DNA of 6,638 nt from Thermococcaceae archaeon (GCA_027064745.1 JAMOPD010000368.1:1-6638), one strand, 5' to 3'; shown: positions 1-6,557, numbered from the stretch's first letter. Program-made: numbers and translations. The notes: generated by a model not told the origin, from the sequence alone.

Positions 1-684
1 GCCGAGGAGGAGGTGGTGGTGTAAAGCGACAGGCTTGAGCTTCTCACCCTTCCACTCAAGCGGGTGGTATCTGAGCTTCTGGGCAACTTCAATCGCTATG
101 ACGTGGGCCTTCCTCTGGTCCATTCCGGCGTGTGCTATGGTAACTCCTTGGTAGAAGATGTCAGCAACCTGCATGGCCGGGTAGATGAGCTTGGCGAAGT
201 CTATCCCTTCCCCCATCTGGCGCCCCATTATCGTTATCGAGCGCATCATTCTCGCTAAAGTTACGTTCTTGGAGATGTCTATCACCGTCTGCCAGTAGTC
301 GCCCTTCTCAAGTATCTCGCTGGCCAAGACGAACTCCACCTTGTCCGGGTCGCCGCCCATGACCTTTATGCTCTGCTTCATACCCTCCTTGAAGTAGGTA
401 AGTGCGACCTTCTGGATGACCTCCAAATCACCACCGAGCTTGTCGTTTATCCAGCTGTGCCAGTCAGCCAGGAAAACCCTCGTCTTTACCCCCGCCTTCT
501 GGAGGTCGGCTATCTTCGCCCCCGCCATTAGTCCGGTTCCGAGATGAATATAACCGCTTATCTCAAATCCAATGTAGTGTTGAAGAGGGATACCAAGCTC
601 TAAAAGGTACCTCAAATTTTCAGGAGTTAGCAATTCCTCCGTGGGTTTTCTCATTATCAATTCAGCTCTTTTCTCAGCATCCAT
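1..684 (-). CDS. tyrS: Tyrosyl-tRNA synthetase, archaeal type (3' end cut by window edge)
   Basis: Cytoplasmic class I aminoacyl-tRNA synthetase that activates tyrosine with ATP and charges tRNA-Tyr. Reading the minus strand from ATG at 684 gives 228 codons with no stop, ending exactly at base 1; the family is about 370 residues, so roughly the C-terminal 40% lies outside, including the KMSKS loop and the anticodon-recognition domain. Visible motifs: the HIGH-equivalent HLGTG at residues 47-51, after [10 protein letters not shown] (36-45), and the tyrosine-pocket set Y37, Y168, Q172, D175 and Q190. The spacing of these matches Tyr32/Tyr151/Gln155/Asp158/Gln173 of the Methanocaldococcus jannaschii enzyme (family knowledge). 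An AGGTGG ribosome-binding site (690-695) lies six bases before the ATG and supports this start. It is divergent from the surface-protein gene and has no evident functional link to the transporter. The first 48 or so codons are much more AT-rich than the rest. Confidence 0.97.
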   Translation of the reverse strand, partial: MDAEKRAELIMRKPTEELLTPENLRYLLELGIPLQHYIGFEISGYIHLGTGLMAGAKIADLQKAGVKTRVFLADWHSWINDKLGGDLEVIQKVALTYFKEGMKQSIKVMGGDPDKVEFVLASEILEKGDYWQTVIDISKNVTLARMMRSITIMGRQMGEGIDFAKLIYPAMQVADIFYQGVTIAHAGMDQRKAHVIAIEVAQKLRYHPLEWKGEKLKPVALHHHLLLG

Positions 685-689
685 ACTAA

Positions 690-730
690 CCACCTAAAGG
701 AGAAAAGCCCTCATCCTTTAAGGATTTTGC
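690..730 (-). promoter_or_regulatory. Putative tyrS promoter and ribosome-binding site
   Basis: On the minus strand, an A-rich BRE-like GCAAAAT (724-730) is followed by the TATA-like CCTTAAAGG (715-723), then AGGTGG (690-695) ahead of the ATG at 684. Archaeal start sites lie about 25 bases downstream of the TATA box, which would give a leader of only about 10 bases. A second AT-rich candidate, CCTATAG near 745-751, would give a longer leader, so the exact box is uncertain. The TATA candidate lies inside the inverted repeat at 713-725. Confidence 0.5.
713..725. repeat. Perfect 6-1-6 inverted repeat in the divergent promoter region
   Basis: ATCCTT, one base, AAGGAT. It is a perfect dyad overlapping the proposed tyrS TATA element, so it could be a regulator site or a chance consequence of an AT-rich TATA box flanked by CC/GG. 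It is too short and AT-rich for a terminator of any stability. Confidence 0.4.
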
Positions 731-754
731 GGCCTCTTCTGGCACTATAGGTTC

Positions 755-795
755 ATAAGGTTTATAACTCTGTAATGATTATAATCGTTGGTGAT
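755..795 (+). promoter_or_regulatory. Promoter and ribosome-binding site of the surface-protein gene
   Basis: A BRE-like ATAAGG (755-760) directly precedes the TATA box TTTATAA (761-767), and GGTGAT (790-795) is the ribosome-binding site three bases before the ATG at 799. With the start of transcription expected about 25 bases downstream of the TATA box (around 787-790), an ATG at 775 would fall upstream of the transcript. This decides in favour of the start at 799. The TATA box overlaps GTTTATAAC (760-768), which has the GTTn3AAC form. Confidence 0.7.
777..786. repeat. 10-bp perfect palindrome between TATA box and expected transcription start
   Basis: GATTATAATC is self-complementary across all ten bases. 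It sits ten bases after the TATA box and just before the predicted start of transcription, where a bound protein would block RNA polymerase recruitment. It may be an operator for the surface-protein gene. The short length and AT-rich content mean chance is a real alternative. Confidence 0.4.
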
Positions 796-798
796 ACC

Positions 799-2703
799 AT
801 GAGGAAGGCAGCGCTTTTAATTGCTGTGTTTATGTTTTTTGGAGTTTTTGGTTTTGCATTAGCCAGTGCAACTACTGTGGCAGTAGATTTAGCTCACGGA
901 GAGAACGCTAAGTACCTCTCAGAAGATGTTATTGACAAAGAAACTAATAAAACTCTGGCTCACGGAATTACAAAAACTATAACTGACATTAAATGGGCAT
1001 ACTTTGGTGACCCAACTCAAGCAGAGACGTTAGGAATAGAAAACCTTGGGAATAAGATAACAGCTGATGCCCTTAAGAATGTCGATGTTCTCATCCTCGG
1101 CCAGCCAACTAGTCCATTTGACCCTGACGAAATTCAAGCGATATCTGATTGGTTTGAGCAGGGCGGAAAGGTTCTCTGGGTTGCTGGCGATTCGGACTAT
1201 GGAAGCGGTGTGCAGGCTCAAGATGCTGCTGACAGTGTTCTTGATATGTTAGGTATTGGTAACTTGAGAATTGATCTGTGTTCAGTTGAAGACCCAACCA
1301 GCAATGCTGGTGCAGGATATAGAGTAGTCGGCCTCGTTAACCCTGATCCAGATACTCCCATGAAAGATATGCTCACAAAAGGTTTCAAGTATGGTGGAAA
1401 AGTTCTCTATCACGGCCCAGGTGTTGTTGCTTACGTTGATGACCAAGGCAATTGGAAGCCCCTCGTGGGTGACAATGTTCCAGAAGGCATTTATAGAATT
1501 GTCAGGTCATCCCCTGATGGAACCATAGTTGAGAATAGTGATCCACCAGCAAATGCATACTCCGCCGGTGACAATGGTCAGTTCCCACTTCTCGTTGCTC
1601 AGGTTGTTAAGCTTGACAACGGAAAGAAGAGCATACTCATAGTCAGTGGTGAGAGTCCATATGGTGACTATCAGCCCACATGGACGCCTAAATACCACGG
1701 TGTCGACCTTGATGGTCCTCAGTTTGTTACAAACATCCTTCACTGGGCAATTGAGATGGCAACATACGAGCCGCTTAAAGATGTTGTTGAGATTAAAGAC
1801 CCAGTAGGAGATGACCATGGACCTGGAACATACACATATCCGACAGACAAAGTGTTCAACCAGAAAGGGCTCTTTGACCTGACAGATGTCAAGATCAAAG
1901 AAGGCACGACAAAGTATGTAATAGAGTTCTACTTTAAGAACCTTGGAGGCAATCCGTGGAATGGGCCGAACGGCTTCAGCCTCCAGATAATAGAGGCATA
2001 CTTTGACTTTAAAGAGAGAGGAAACACCAAGGCAATAAAAGAAGCTAAGAATGGTCCCGGAAGCAATGTGCAACTCGATCCAAACCACCCATGGGATGCA
2101 GCAATTAGAGTTTTTGGATGGGGAAGCAAGCTCCTCCTGCCTGATGGAAAGACAGTCGACGTAAAGGCTAAGGCAGATCTTGACAAAAATGTCATCATCG
2201 TTGAGATTCCAAAGGACTATTTGAAGATTAATGAGGATACATACATGAGCGTCCTTGTTGGTAGTCAGGATGGATTTGGTGTTGACAATTGGAGAGCTAT
2301 TGCACCCAAGGCTGAGCAGTGGAAAGGTGGCGGAGCTGACACTGACGCTGTTGTAGCAGGTGTTGCCCCGAGAGTCTATGATCTACTTGTTCCAGAATGG
2401 TTTAAGCCGACTCAGGAGGAGCAGTTGAAGAGTTATGATGCAAAAGCCACCAAGCTTGCAATAGTCAGGATGATCTCACTCTTCAAGAAGGAAACACCAA
2501 CCGAAACGAGTACAACTTCATCAAGCAGTACTACCAGTACAACACAGACAAGCACAACCTCAACTACAAGTTCTTCAAGTGCCACGGCAACTTCATCAAG
2601 TAGCAGTGCGTCATCTACTTCAACTACTGGTGGCAAGACTTGCGGTCCAGCAGCATTAATAGGACTCGCACTAATCCCACTCCTCCTCAGAAGAAGAAAG
2701 TGA
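799..2703 (+). CDS. Secreted surface protein with GATase-like and glucodextranase-C-like domains and CGP-CTERM anchor
   Basis: This is a 634-residue exported protein likely fixed to the outer face of the membrane or S-layer. Seen in order: a signal peptide (1-24, basic RK then a hydrophobic run, likely cleavage after ASA at 22-24); an alpha/beta domain (about 25-322) with VDVLILGQP (95-103) and a GGKVLWVAGDSD segment (122-133), resembling the GATase-like/DUF4350 fold; a beta-rich domain (about 328-535) with DPVGDDHGPGTYTYP (334-348), the hallmark of the C-terminal domain of glucodextranases and Thermococcales amylopullulanases; a Ser/Thr-rich stalk (565-610), probably O-glycosylated; and TCGPAAL (614-620), a hydrophobic segment and RRRK at the end, the CGP-CTERM sorting tail. 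No glycosidase catalytic domain is present, so it is probably a binding or structural protein, not an enzyme. ATG 799 is preferred over ATG 775, which has no ribosome-binding site and lies before the expected transcript start. It precedes an ABC-importer operon; a functional link is inferred only. The substrate is unknown. Confidence 0.88.
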   Translation: MRKAALLIAVFMFFGVFGFALASATTVAVDLAHGENAKYLSEDVIDKETNKTLAHGITKTITDIKWAYFGDPTQAETLGIENLGNKITADALKNVDVLILGQPTSPFDPDEIQAISDWFEQGGKVLWVAGDSDYGSGVQAQDAADSVLDMLGIGNLRIDLCSVEDPTSNAGAGYRVVGLVNPDPDTPMKDMLTKGFKYGGKVLYHGPGVVAYVDDQGNWKPLVGDNVPEGIYRIVRSSPDGTIVENSDPPANAYSAGDNGQFPLLVAQVVKLDNGKKSILIVSGESPYGDYQPTWTPKYHGVDLDGPQFVTNILHWAIEMATYEPLKDVVEIKDPVGDDHGPGTYTYPTDKVFNQKGLFDLTDVKIKEGTTKYVIEFYFKNLGGNPWNGPNGFSLQIIEAYFDFKERGNTKAIKEAKNGPGSNVQLDPNHPWDAAIRVFGWGSKLLLPDGKTVDVKAKADLDKNVIIVEIPKDYLKINEDTYMSVLVGSQDGFGVDNWRAIAPKAEQWKGGGADTDAVVAGVAPRVYDLLVPEWFKPTQEEQLKSYDAKATKLAIVRMISLFKKETPTETSTTSSSSTTSTTQTSTTSTTSSSSATATSSSSSASSTSTTGGKTCGPAALIGLALIPLLLRRRK

Positions 2704-2708
2704 GTAAC

Positions 2709-2730
2709 TTTCCTTTATTATTTATTTTTA
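2709..2730 (+). terminator. T-rich transcription terminator after the surface-protein gene
   Basis: Several T runs (including TTTTT at 2725-2729) begin six bases after the stop codon. Thermococcales RNA polymerase commonly terminates at such oligo-T tracts without a hairpin, and I see no convincing hairpin here. A T7 run at 2819-2825 could act as a second stop. Together with the promoter found before the next gene, this suggests that the surface-protein gene is transcribed separately. Confidence 0.5.
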
Positions 2731-2763
2731 CATAAAGGGCTGGTCGGTTTAAAATGCCATTCG

Positions 2764-2777
2764 TTTGCTGTTTGCTG
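2764..2777 (+). repeat. Tandem 7-bp direct repeat (TTTGCTG twice)
   Basis: Two adjacent copies of TTTGCTG in the intergenic region upstream of the transporter operon. The role is unknown; it is about 60 bases upstream of the proposed TATA box, so it could be an upstream regulatory site or simple slippage. Apart from this, T-rich tracts and the promoter, I see nothing else between 2704 and 2877. Confidence 0.35.
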
Positions 2778-2828
2778 AAAAGACGTAAATTATTTTCGTG
2801 TTTGTGTTTTATTTGACATTTTTTTGTA

Positions 2829-2872
2829 GCAAAACTTTAAAGAATGGTGCAAAAACTCTGAAATTGAGGTGA
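2829..2872 (+). promoter_or_regulatory. Promoter and ribosome-binding site of the ABC-importer operon
   Basis: A BRE-like GCAAAAC (2829-2835) is followed by the TATA-like TTTAAAG (2836-2842) and, after a spacing that places the start of transcription near 2862-2866, the strong ribosome-binding site GAGGTGA (2866-2872). Five bases separate it from ATG 2878. A GTG at 2869 in the same frame lies inside the ribosome-binding site, so it is not a credible start. A weaker TATA-like TTTAAAA is at 2748-2754. Confidence 0.65.
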
Positions 2873-2877
2873 GGAGT

Positions 2878-4368
2878 ATGAAAAAAGGCCTTGCAGCATT
2901 GGTTGTACTCTTAACAATATTCAGTGTTGTCGCAGCTGGATGTATTGGTGGAGGAACAACAAGTCCTTCCCCAACCACAAGCCCAACCCAAACCCAAACT
3001 ACCACCCAATCAACTGCAACCTCTTCTACAACTCAGAGCACTTCTCCAACTGAAACTACTACAAGCACTCAATCAGCAGCTGGTATTACTCTGATTGTTC
3101 TAACTAGACATGACACTACAATCCAGCTGCTTGCTAAAAAGGCTTTTCTGAAGAGTGATATAGCCAAAAAGTACCACATTGTGAATATTAAATTCATTAA
3201 GGCTACAGAATCTCAATGGATAACATTAATCAAAAAAGGAGCTGACGTTGGCTGGGGAGGAGGGCCCACACTTTTTGACACACTGTATCAAGATGGATAT
3301 TTGGCTCCAATTACAGATAAAAATGTCCTTGGGTTGATAGGAAGTGCTATACCCGAGCAGATTGCAGGAATGCCAATGATTAGAAAGGGCGATGATGGAA
3401 AGATCTACTGGATTGCAGCGGCCTTATCTTCATTCGGTTTTACAGTTAACAAAAATGCTCTCAAGAGGTGGAATCTACCTGTTCCACAAAAGTGGGAGGA
3501 TATAGCAAGTGAAACCTTTGCCCTTGATCCACCACAGTTTGGAATAGCTGACCCTACGAGGAGCACCTCAAATACAAGAATATATCAGATTATCCTTCAG
3601 GCCTTTGGGTGGGATAAAGGATGGCAAATTCTGACAATTATAGCTGCCAACTCCAAGGTTTATGATGCAAGCGATGCTGTTAGAGAGGCTGTTATTCAGG
3701 GAGATATCGCTGCAGGAAACACAATTGATTTCTATGGGTATATAGCAATGCAGGCAAATCCCGCCTGTGTGTATATCATTCCAAAGGGAGAGAGCATAAT
3801 TAACGGTGATCCGATAGCTCTTCTGAAGTATTCTCAGCATCCAGATGCAGCTCAGGCATTTATCTACTGGGTTCTGACAGACGGGCAGATGATATGGCTG
3901 AATAAAGAAGTTAATAGACTCCCAGTTAATCCTAAGATCTTTGACACTCCAGAGGGCAAGAAGAGGCCTGATCTCAAGAATGCATATTATTTAGCACTCT
4001 ATACAAAAGGTATCAAGTTCGATGATAAGGAAGCTCTTGACACTGTTTATGCAATGCAGTTCTACTTCAAAGCAACATTGGTAGACACAAATGATCTGCT
4101 TCATAGAGCATGGGTTTCTCTTGTGGATGCTCATAAGAAGGGCAAAATAGATGATGGCACATATGAAAAACTTAAAGCTGAACTTTTAGCGCCTATTAAA
4201 TTTAAGGATCCAGAAACAGGTAAGATAGTAACATTCACCGAAGATTATGCCAAAAAGATAAATCAAAGAATTATTAAAGATCCCAGCTTTAAAGACACAC
4301 TCTTACAAGAATGGAGAAATGCCGCAAGAGACAAGTACAATAAGATCCTCCAGGAGGTGCAGGGATGA
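2878..4368 (+). CDS. ABC transporter substrate-binding lipoprotein (Fe(III)/aminoethylphosphonate-like family)
   Basis: Extracellular solute receptor that delivers ligand to the permease encoded next. The 496-residue protein opens with a lipoprotein signal (KK, a hydrophobic run, then VVAAGC), with C22 as the probable lipidated, membrane-anchoring residue. A Ser/Thr/Pro/Gln-rich tether (about 27-68) holds the binding domain off the membrane. The domain from residue 70 has ADVGWGGGPTLFD (122-134), GFTVNKNAL (187-195), ADPTRSTSNTR (224-234) and DAVREAVIQGDIAAG (266-280), the pattern of the periplasmic-binding class that includes ferric iron, thiamine and aminoethylphosphonate receptors. No adjacent tyrosine pair of the FbpA iron-binding type can be placed with confidence, so the ligand is undetermined. 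The C-terminal part (about 380-496) is a mostly helical extension beyond the usual size of about 330-350 residues. ATG 2878 is chosen from the ribosome-binding site and promoter. It overlaps the permease gene by four bases. Confidence 0.92.
   Translation: MKKGLAALVVLLTIFSVVAAGCIGGGTTSPSPTTSPTQTQTTTQSTATSSTTQSTSPTETTTSTQSAAGITLIVLTRHDTTIQLLAKKAFLKSDIAKKYHIVNIKFIKATESQWITLIKKGADVGWGGGPTLFDTLYQDGYLAPITDKNVLGLIGSAIPEQIAGMPMIRKGDDGKIYWIAAALSSFGFTVNKNALKRWNLPVPQKWEDIASETFALDPPQFGIADPTRSTSNTRIYQIILQAFGWDKGWQILTIIAANSKVYDASDAVREAVIQGDIAAGNTIDFYGYIAMQANPACVYIIPKGESIINGDPIALLKYSQHPDAAQAFIYWVLTDGQMIWLNKEVNRLPVNPKIFDTPEGKKRPDLKNAYYLALYTKGIKFDDKEALDTVYAMQFYFKATLVDTNDLLHRAWVSLVDAHKKGKIDDGTYEKLKAELLAPIKFKDPETGKIVTFTEDYAKKINQRIIKDPSFKDTLLQEWRNAARDKYNKILQEVQG
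4353..4359 (+). promoter_or_regulatory. Ribosome-binding site for the permease, inside the lipoprotein gene
   Basis: GGAGGTG lies five bases before ATG 4365. The ATG overlaps the TGA of the upstream gene as ATGA (4365-4368), indicating translational coupling and fixing the permease start. Confidence 0.85.
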
Positions 4369-6557
4369 AGGTGAGTAAGTGGAGCGAGAGGCTCTTTGGT
4401 ACGCCTTTATTTGAGCCCCTCGTTTCATTTTCCTATCTTTTCCCGTTGCTGTATTTGATAATCTTCCTTATAGTACCTGTGTTAGCAATGTTATTAATTG
4501 CTTTTTCATATAATGGTCATCTCTCATTACACTGGTTTAGGGAGATTTTGGGAACCGCAGATTATGTTCAGATTCCTCCTGTGGGATCATTGGTTGAGAA
4601 AAGCGTCATATCAGGTACTGGTGAAACTCTCTATGTTATCCGGGGCGTAGATTTTGGAATTGTGCTGAACTCCCTGATTGTTGGAGCTATTGTGACATTC
4701 CTTGCTTCAATAATGGGAACGATGTTTGCTTTTCTCATGGCGAGATACGATTTTAGAGGAAAGAACTTTTTTAGAATTGCCCTGTTTATTCCATTGCTCG
4801 TTACTCCATTCGTTAATGCATATGTTATCAAATCAATGTTCAGTGAGTATGGGTTCATAAACTACTTCCTGTATCCTCTACTAGGCTTCAGGCTTAAAAT
4901 CGATGGGCTGGCAGGTGTTACGTTAGCTCAGGCCATCACTTACTACCCAATAGTTTATCTAAATGCCTATGCCAGTTTTATTAACATAGACCCAACACTG
5001 GAGGAGCAGGCAGAGAATCTTGGGAGCAGAGGCTTTCATCTATTTAGAACCGTGACGTTTCCGCTGGCCCTTCCAGGAATAGCGGCAGGCGCAACACTTG
5101 TCTTTATATTCAGCCTTGAAGACTTAGCGGCGCCTATAGTTTTCCATGGAGACCCATTAGCGAAGAAGCTCATGTCCTATGAAATCTTCAGCAAGTTCCT
5201 TTTTGGAACAGGTGAAAGGAGTCCTTTAATAGCCGCACTCTCGATAATAATGCTCATACTTGCAATACTGGCATTCCTTGGAATCAGAAAGTATGTGAGC
5301 CTTAGGCAGTATGCCATGATAAGCAAAGGTGGAAGATGGAAGCCCCGTGTAGCTAAACCTAAGCACTGGCAGGCCTTGATAATCTACTTCATCATGCTTC
5401 CCCTTCTAATCTTTACCATACTGCCTCAGCTCGGGGTTATTCATCTGGCATTCAGTCAGGAACAGACTGTTATTGGCAATGTGACGGGTGTTCCAGGAGA
5501 AATTACGGGTACCATATTAACAAATGCTGAACTTAATGAGGGGACTGTTCCTTTGCAAGGCTTTTTCCAAGGCCAACTAACTGCAGGTAAAGGTAAAATA
5601 GGAGCAATAAATGGAACACTTGACGGATTCTTCCAGGGCACGGCTCATGTTAAAGGTAATCGGATTACAATAGAGGGGAAAATATCAGATGCAAGATTCC
5701 AGGGAGAAACCAGAAAATATGGTTTTGTCGTCGCTTATGTCAATGGGCAAGTAACAGGGAATGGAATAGTGACAGAACAGGGCCTTAATATAACAGCAAA
5801 GATAACCGCCGACATATCTAACTTACCTGTAGGAAAGAAAACTGGATTCACTTTGAAATACATCAGGCAAATGGTTGGAAATCCTGATGTCAGGAGATAC
5901 ATCATCAACAGCCTTACATACTCTTTCCTTGCGGTTATTTTCATAATTCTCCTTTCGATAACCTCATCCTATGCAACAGGCAGGTTCAAGGGCGCATTAA
6001 CTCCTGTCCTCGAGAGTATAGTTATTCTGCCGATAGCTGTTCCAGGTATCGTTGTGGCCATGGGATACTTCTATTTCTTCCACCAGATATTCCCTGGAAC
6101 TCCATTTGATCCGGCGAATCTAAAGGGCTTTAATCCCGCATATGTGCTCATACTTGCATACTCCATAAGGAGGCTTCCATTCGCGGCGCGTTCCGTTTAT
6201 GCAGGATTGCAGCAGGTTCATGTTTCCCTTGAAGAGGCTTCAATGAACCTAGGAGCGAGCAGATGGAAGACCATAACAAGCATACTGCTACCTATGATTT
6301 CGCTGAACGTCTTTGGAGGTGCAATGCTCAGCTTCGTTTATGCAATGAGCGAGACGAGCGTTGGTATCACCCTTGGTTCGCTCAACATGGACAAAGCCCC
6401 GATAACAGCGTTTATGAAGGATGTGATGATGTCAGCTGCAGGGAGTGTAAATATAGCGGCAGCCCTGGGAGTGCTGCTTATAACTGTCCAGATAACGTCA
6501 ATTGTGCTTGTTAACCTGATAACAAAACAGAAGTATTCCTTCATAGGTTTAACATGA
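4365..6557 (+). CDS. Fused two-domain ABC importer permease (Fe(III)/thiamine-type) with large extracytoplasmic insertion
   Basis: Integral membrane channel of the importer. One 730-residue chain carries both permease domains, as in FbpB/ThiP-like transporters, where two separate subunits would otherwise be needed. First half: membrane segments near 24-47, 98-127, 135-156, 182-205, 235-256 and 286-307, with the ATPase-contact EAA loop LEEQAENLG (212-220) followed by LPGI (236-239). Second half: segments near 335-362, 512-536, 545-573, 590-610, 638-660 and 695-719, with a second EAA loop LEEASMNLG (622-630) and LP at 642-643. Both EAA loops keep the conserved Glu/Ala/Gly pattern, so both halves should engage the ATPase. 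Unusually, about 130 residues (364-493) replace the short loop after the first membrane segment of the second half, and a longer than usual loop (about 52-97) occupies the equivalent place in the first. Translation is coupled to the lipoprotein gene, and the ATPase gene follows nine bases after the stop. The substrate is not determinable here. Confidence 0.93.
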   Translation: MKVSKWSERLFGTPLFEPLVSFSYLFPLLYLIIFLIVPVLAMLLIAFSYNGHLSLHWFREILGTADYVQIPPVGSLVEKSVISGTGETLYVIRGVDFGIVLNSLIVGAIVTFLASIMGTMFAFLMARYDFRGKNFFRIALFIPLLVTPFVNAYVIKSMFSEYGFINYFLYPLLGFRLKIDGLAGVTLAQAITYYPIVYLNAYASFINIDPTLEEQAENLGSRGFHLFRTVTFPLALPGIAAGATLVFIFSLEDLAAPIVFHGDPLAKKLMSYEIFSKFLFGTGERSPLIAALSIIMLILAILAFLGIRKYVSLRQYAMISKGGRWKPRVAKPKHWQALIIYFIMLPLLIFTILPQLGVIHLAFSQEQTVIGNVTGVPGEITGTILTNAELNEGTVPLQGFFQGQLTAGKGKIGAINGTLDGFFQGTAHVKGNRITIEGKISDARFQGETRKYGFVVAYVNGQVTGNGIVTEQGLNITAKITADISNLPVGKKTGFTLKYIRQMVGNPDVRRYIINSLTYSFLAVIFIILLSITSSYATGRFKGALTPVLESIVILPIAVPGIVVAMGYFYFFHQIFPGTPFDPANLKGFNPAYVLILAYSIRRLPFAARSVYAGLQQVHVSLEEASMNLGASRWKTITSILLPMISLNVFGGAMLSFVYAMSETSVGITLGSLNMDKAPITAFMKDVMMSAAGSVNIAAALGVLLITVQITSIVLVNLITKQKYSFIGLT
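5454..5843 (+). other. Repeat-bearing extracytoplasmic insertion within the permease gene
   Basis: This stretch encodes residues 364-493 of the permease. It is hydrophilic, glycine-rich and predicted by eye to be all beta. FQG occurs at 401-403, 423-425 and 445-447, exactly 22 residues apart, and short G-x-[ILV]-[TSD] units recur (GNVT 371, GEIT 378, GTLD 417, GKIS 438, GQVT 461). By position, between the first and second membrane segments of the second permease domain, it should lie on the outer face of the membrane, facing the binding protein. Its function is unknown. No loss of frame or change in codon style marks its edges, so it is not an assembly artefact. Confidence 0.75.

Noticed and set aside
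64..258. 64-codon plus-strand frame inside tyrS
   Set aside because: Antisense to conserved tyrS sequence that includes the tyrosine-pocket residues; no start signal.
1507..2088. 193-codon open frame on the minus strand opposite the surface-protein gene
   Set aside because: It lies wholly antisense to a well-supported gene, has no ribosome-binding site or recognisable domain, and its Cys/Val/Leu-rich composition is what antisense reading of this gene would give.
2491..2628. AGT/ACA/TCA-rich repetitive stretch considered as a DNA repeat or CRISPR-like array
   Set aside because: There is no fixed repeat unit or spacer; it is a Ser/Thr codon run in frame with the surface-protein gene.
2433..2636. 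Minus-strand open frame rich in Val, Leu and Glu
   Set aside because: It is the reverse reading of the Ser/Thr stalk codons; the low-complexity repeat explains the open frame.
2754..2816. 20-codon Cys-rich frame starting at ATG 2754 in the intergenic region
   Set aside because: No ribosome-binding site, very short, and its cysteines arise from the TTTGCTG direct repeat and GTGTTTGTGTTT sequence.
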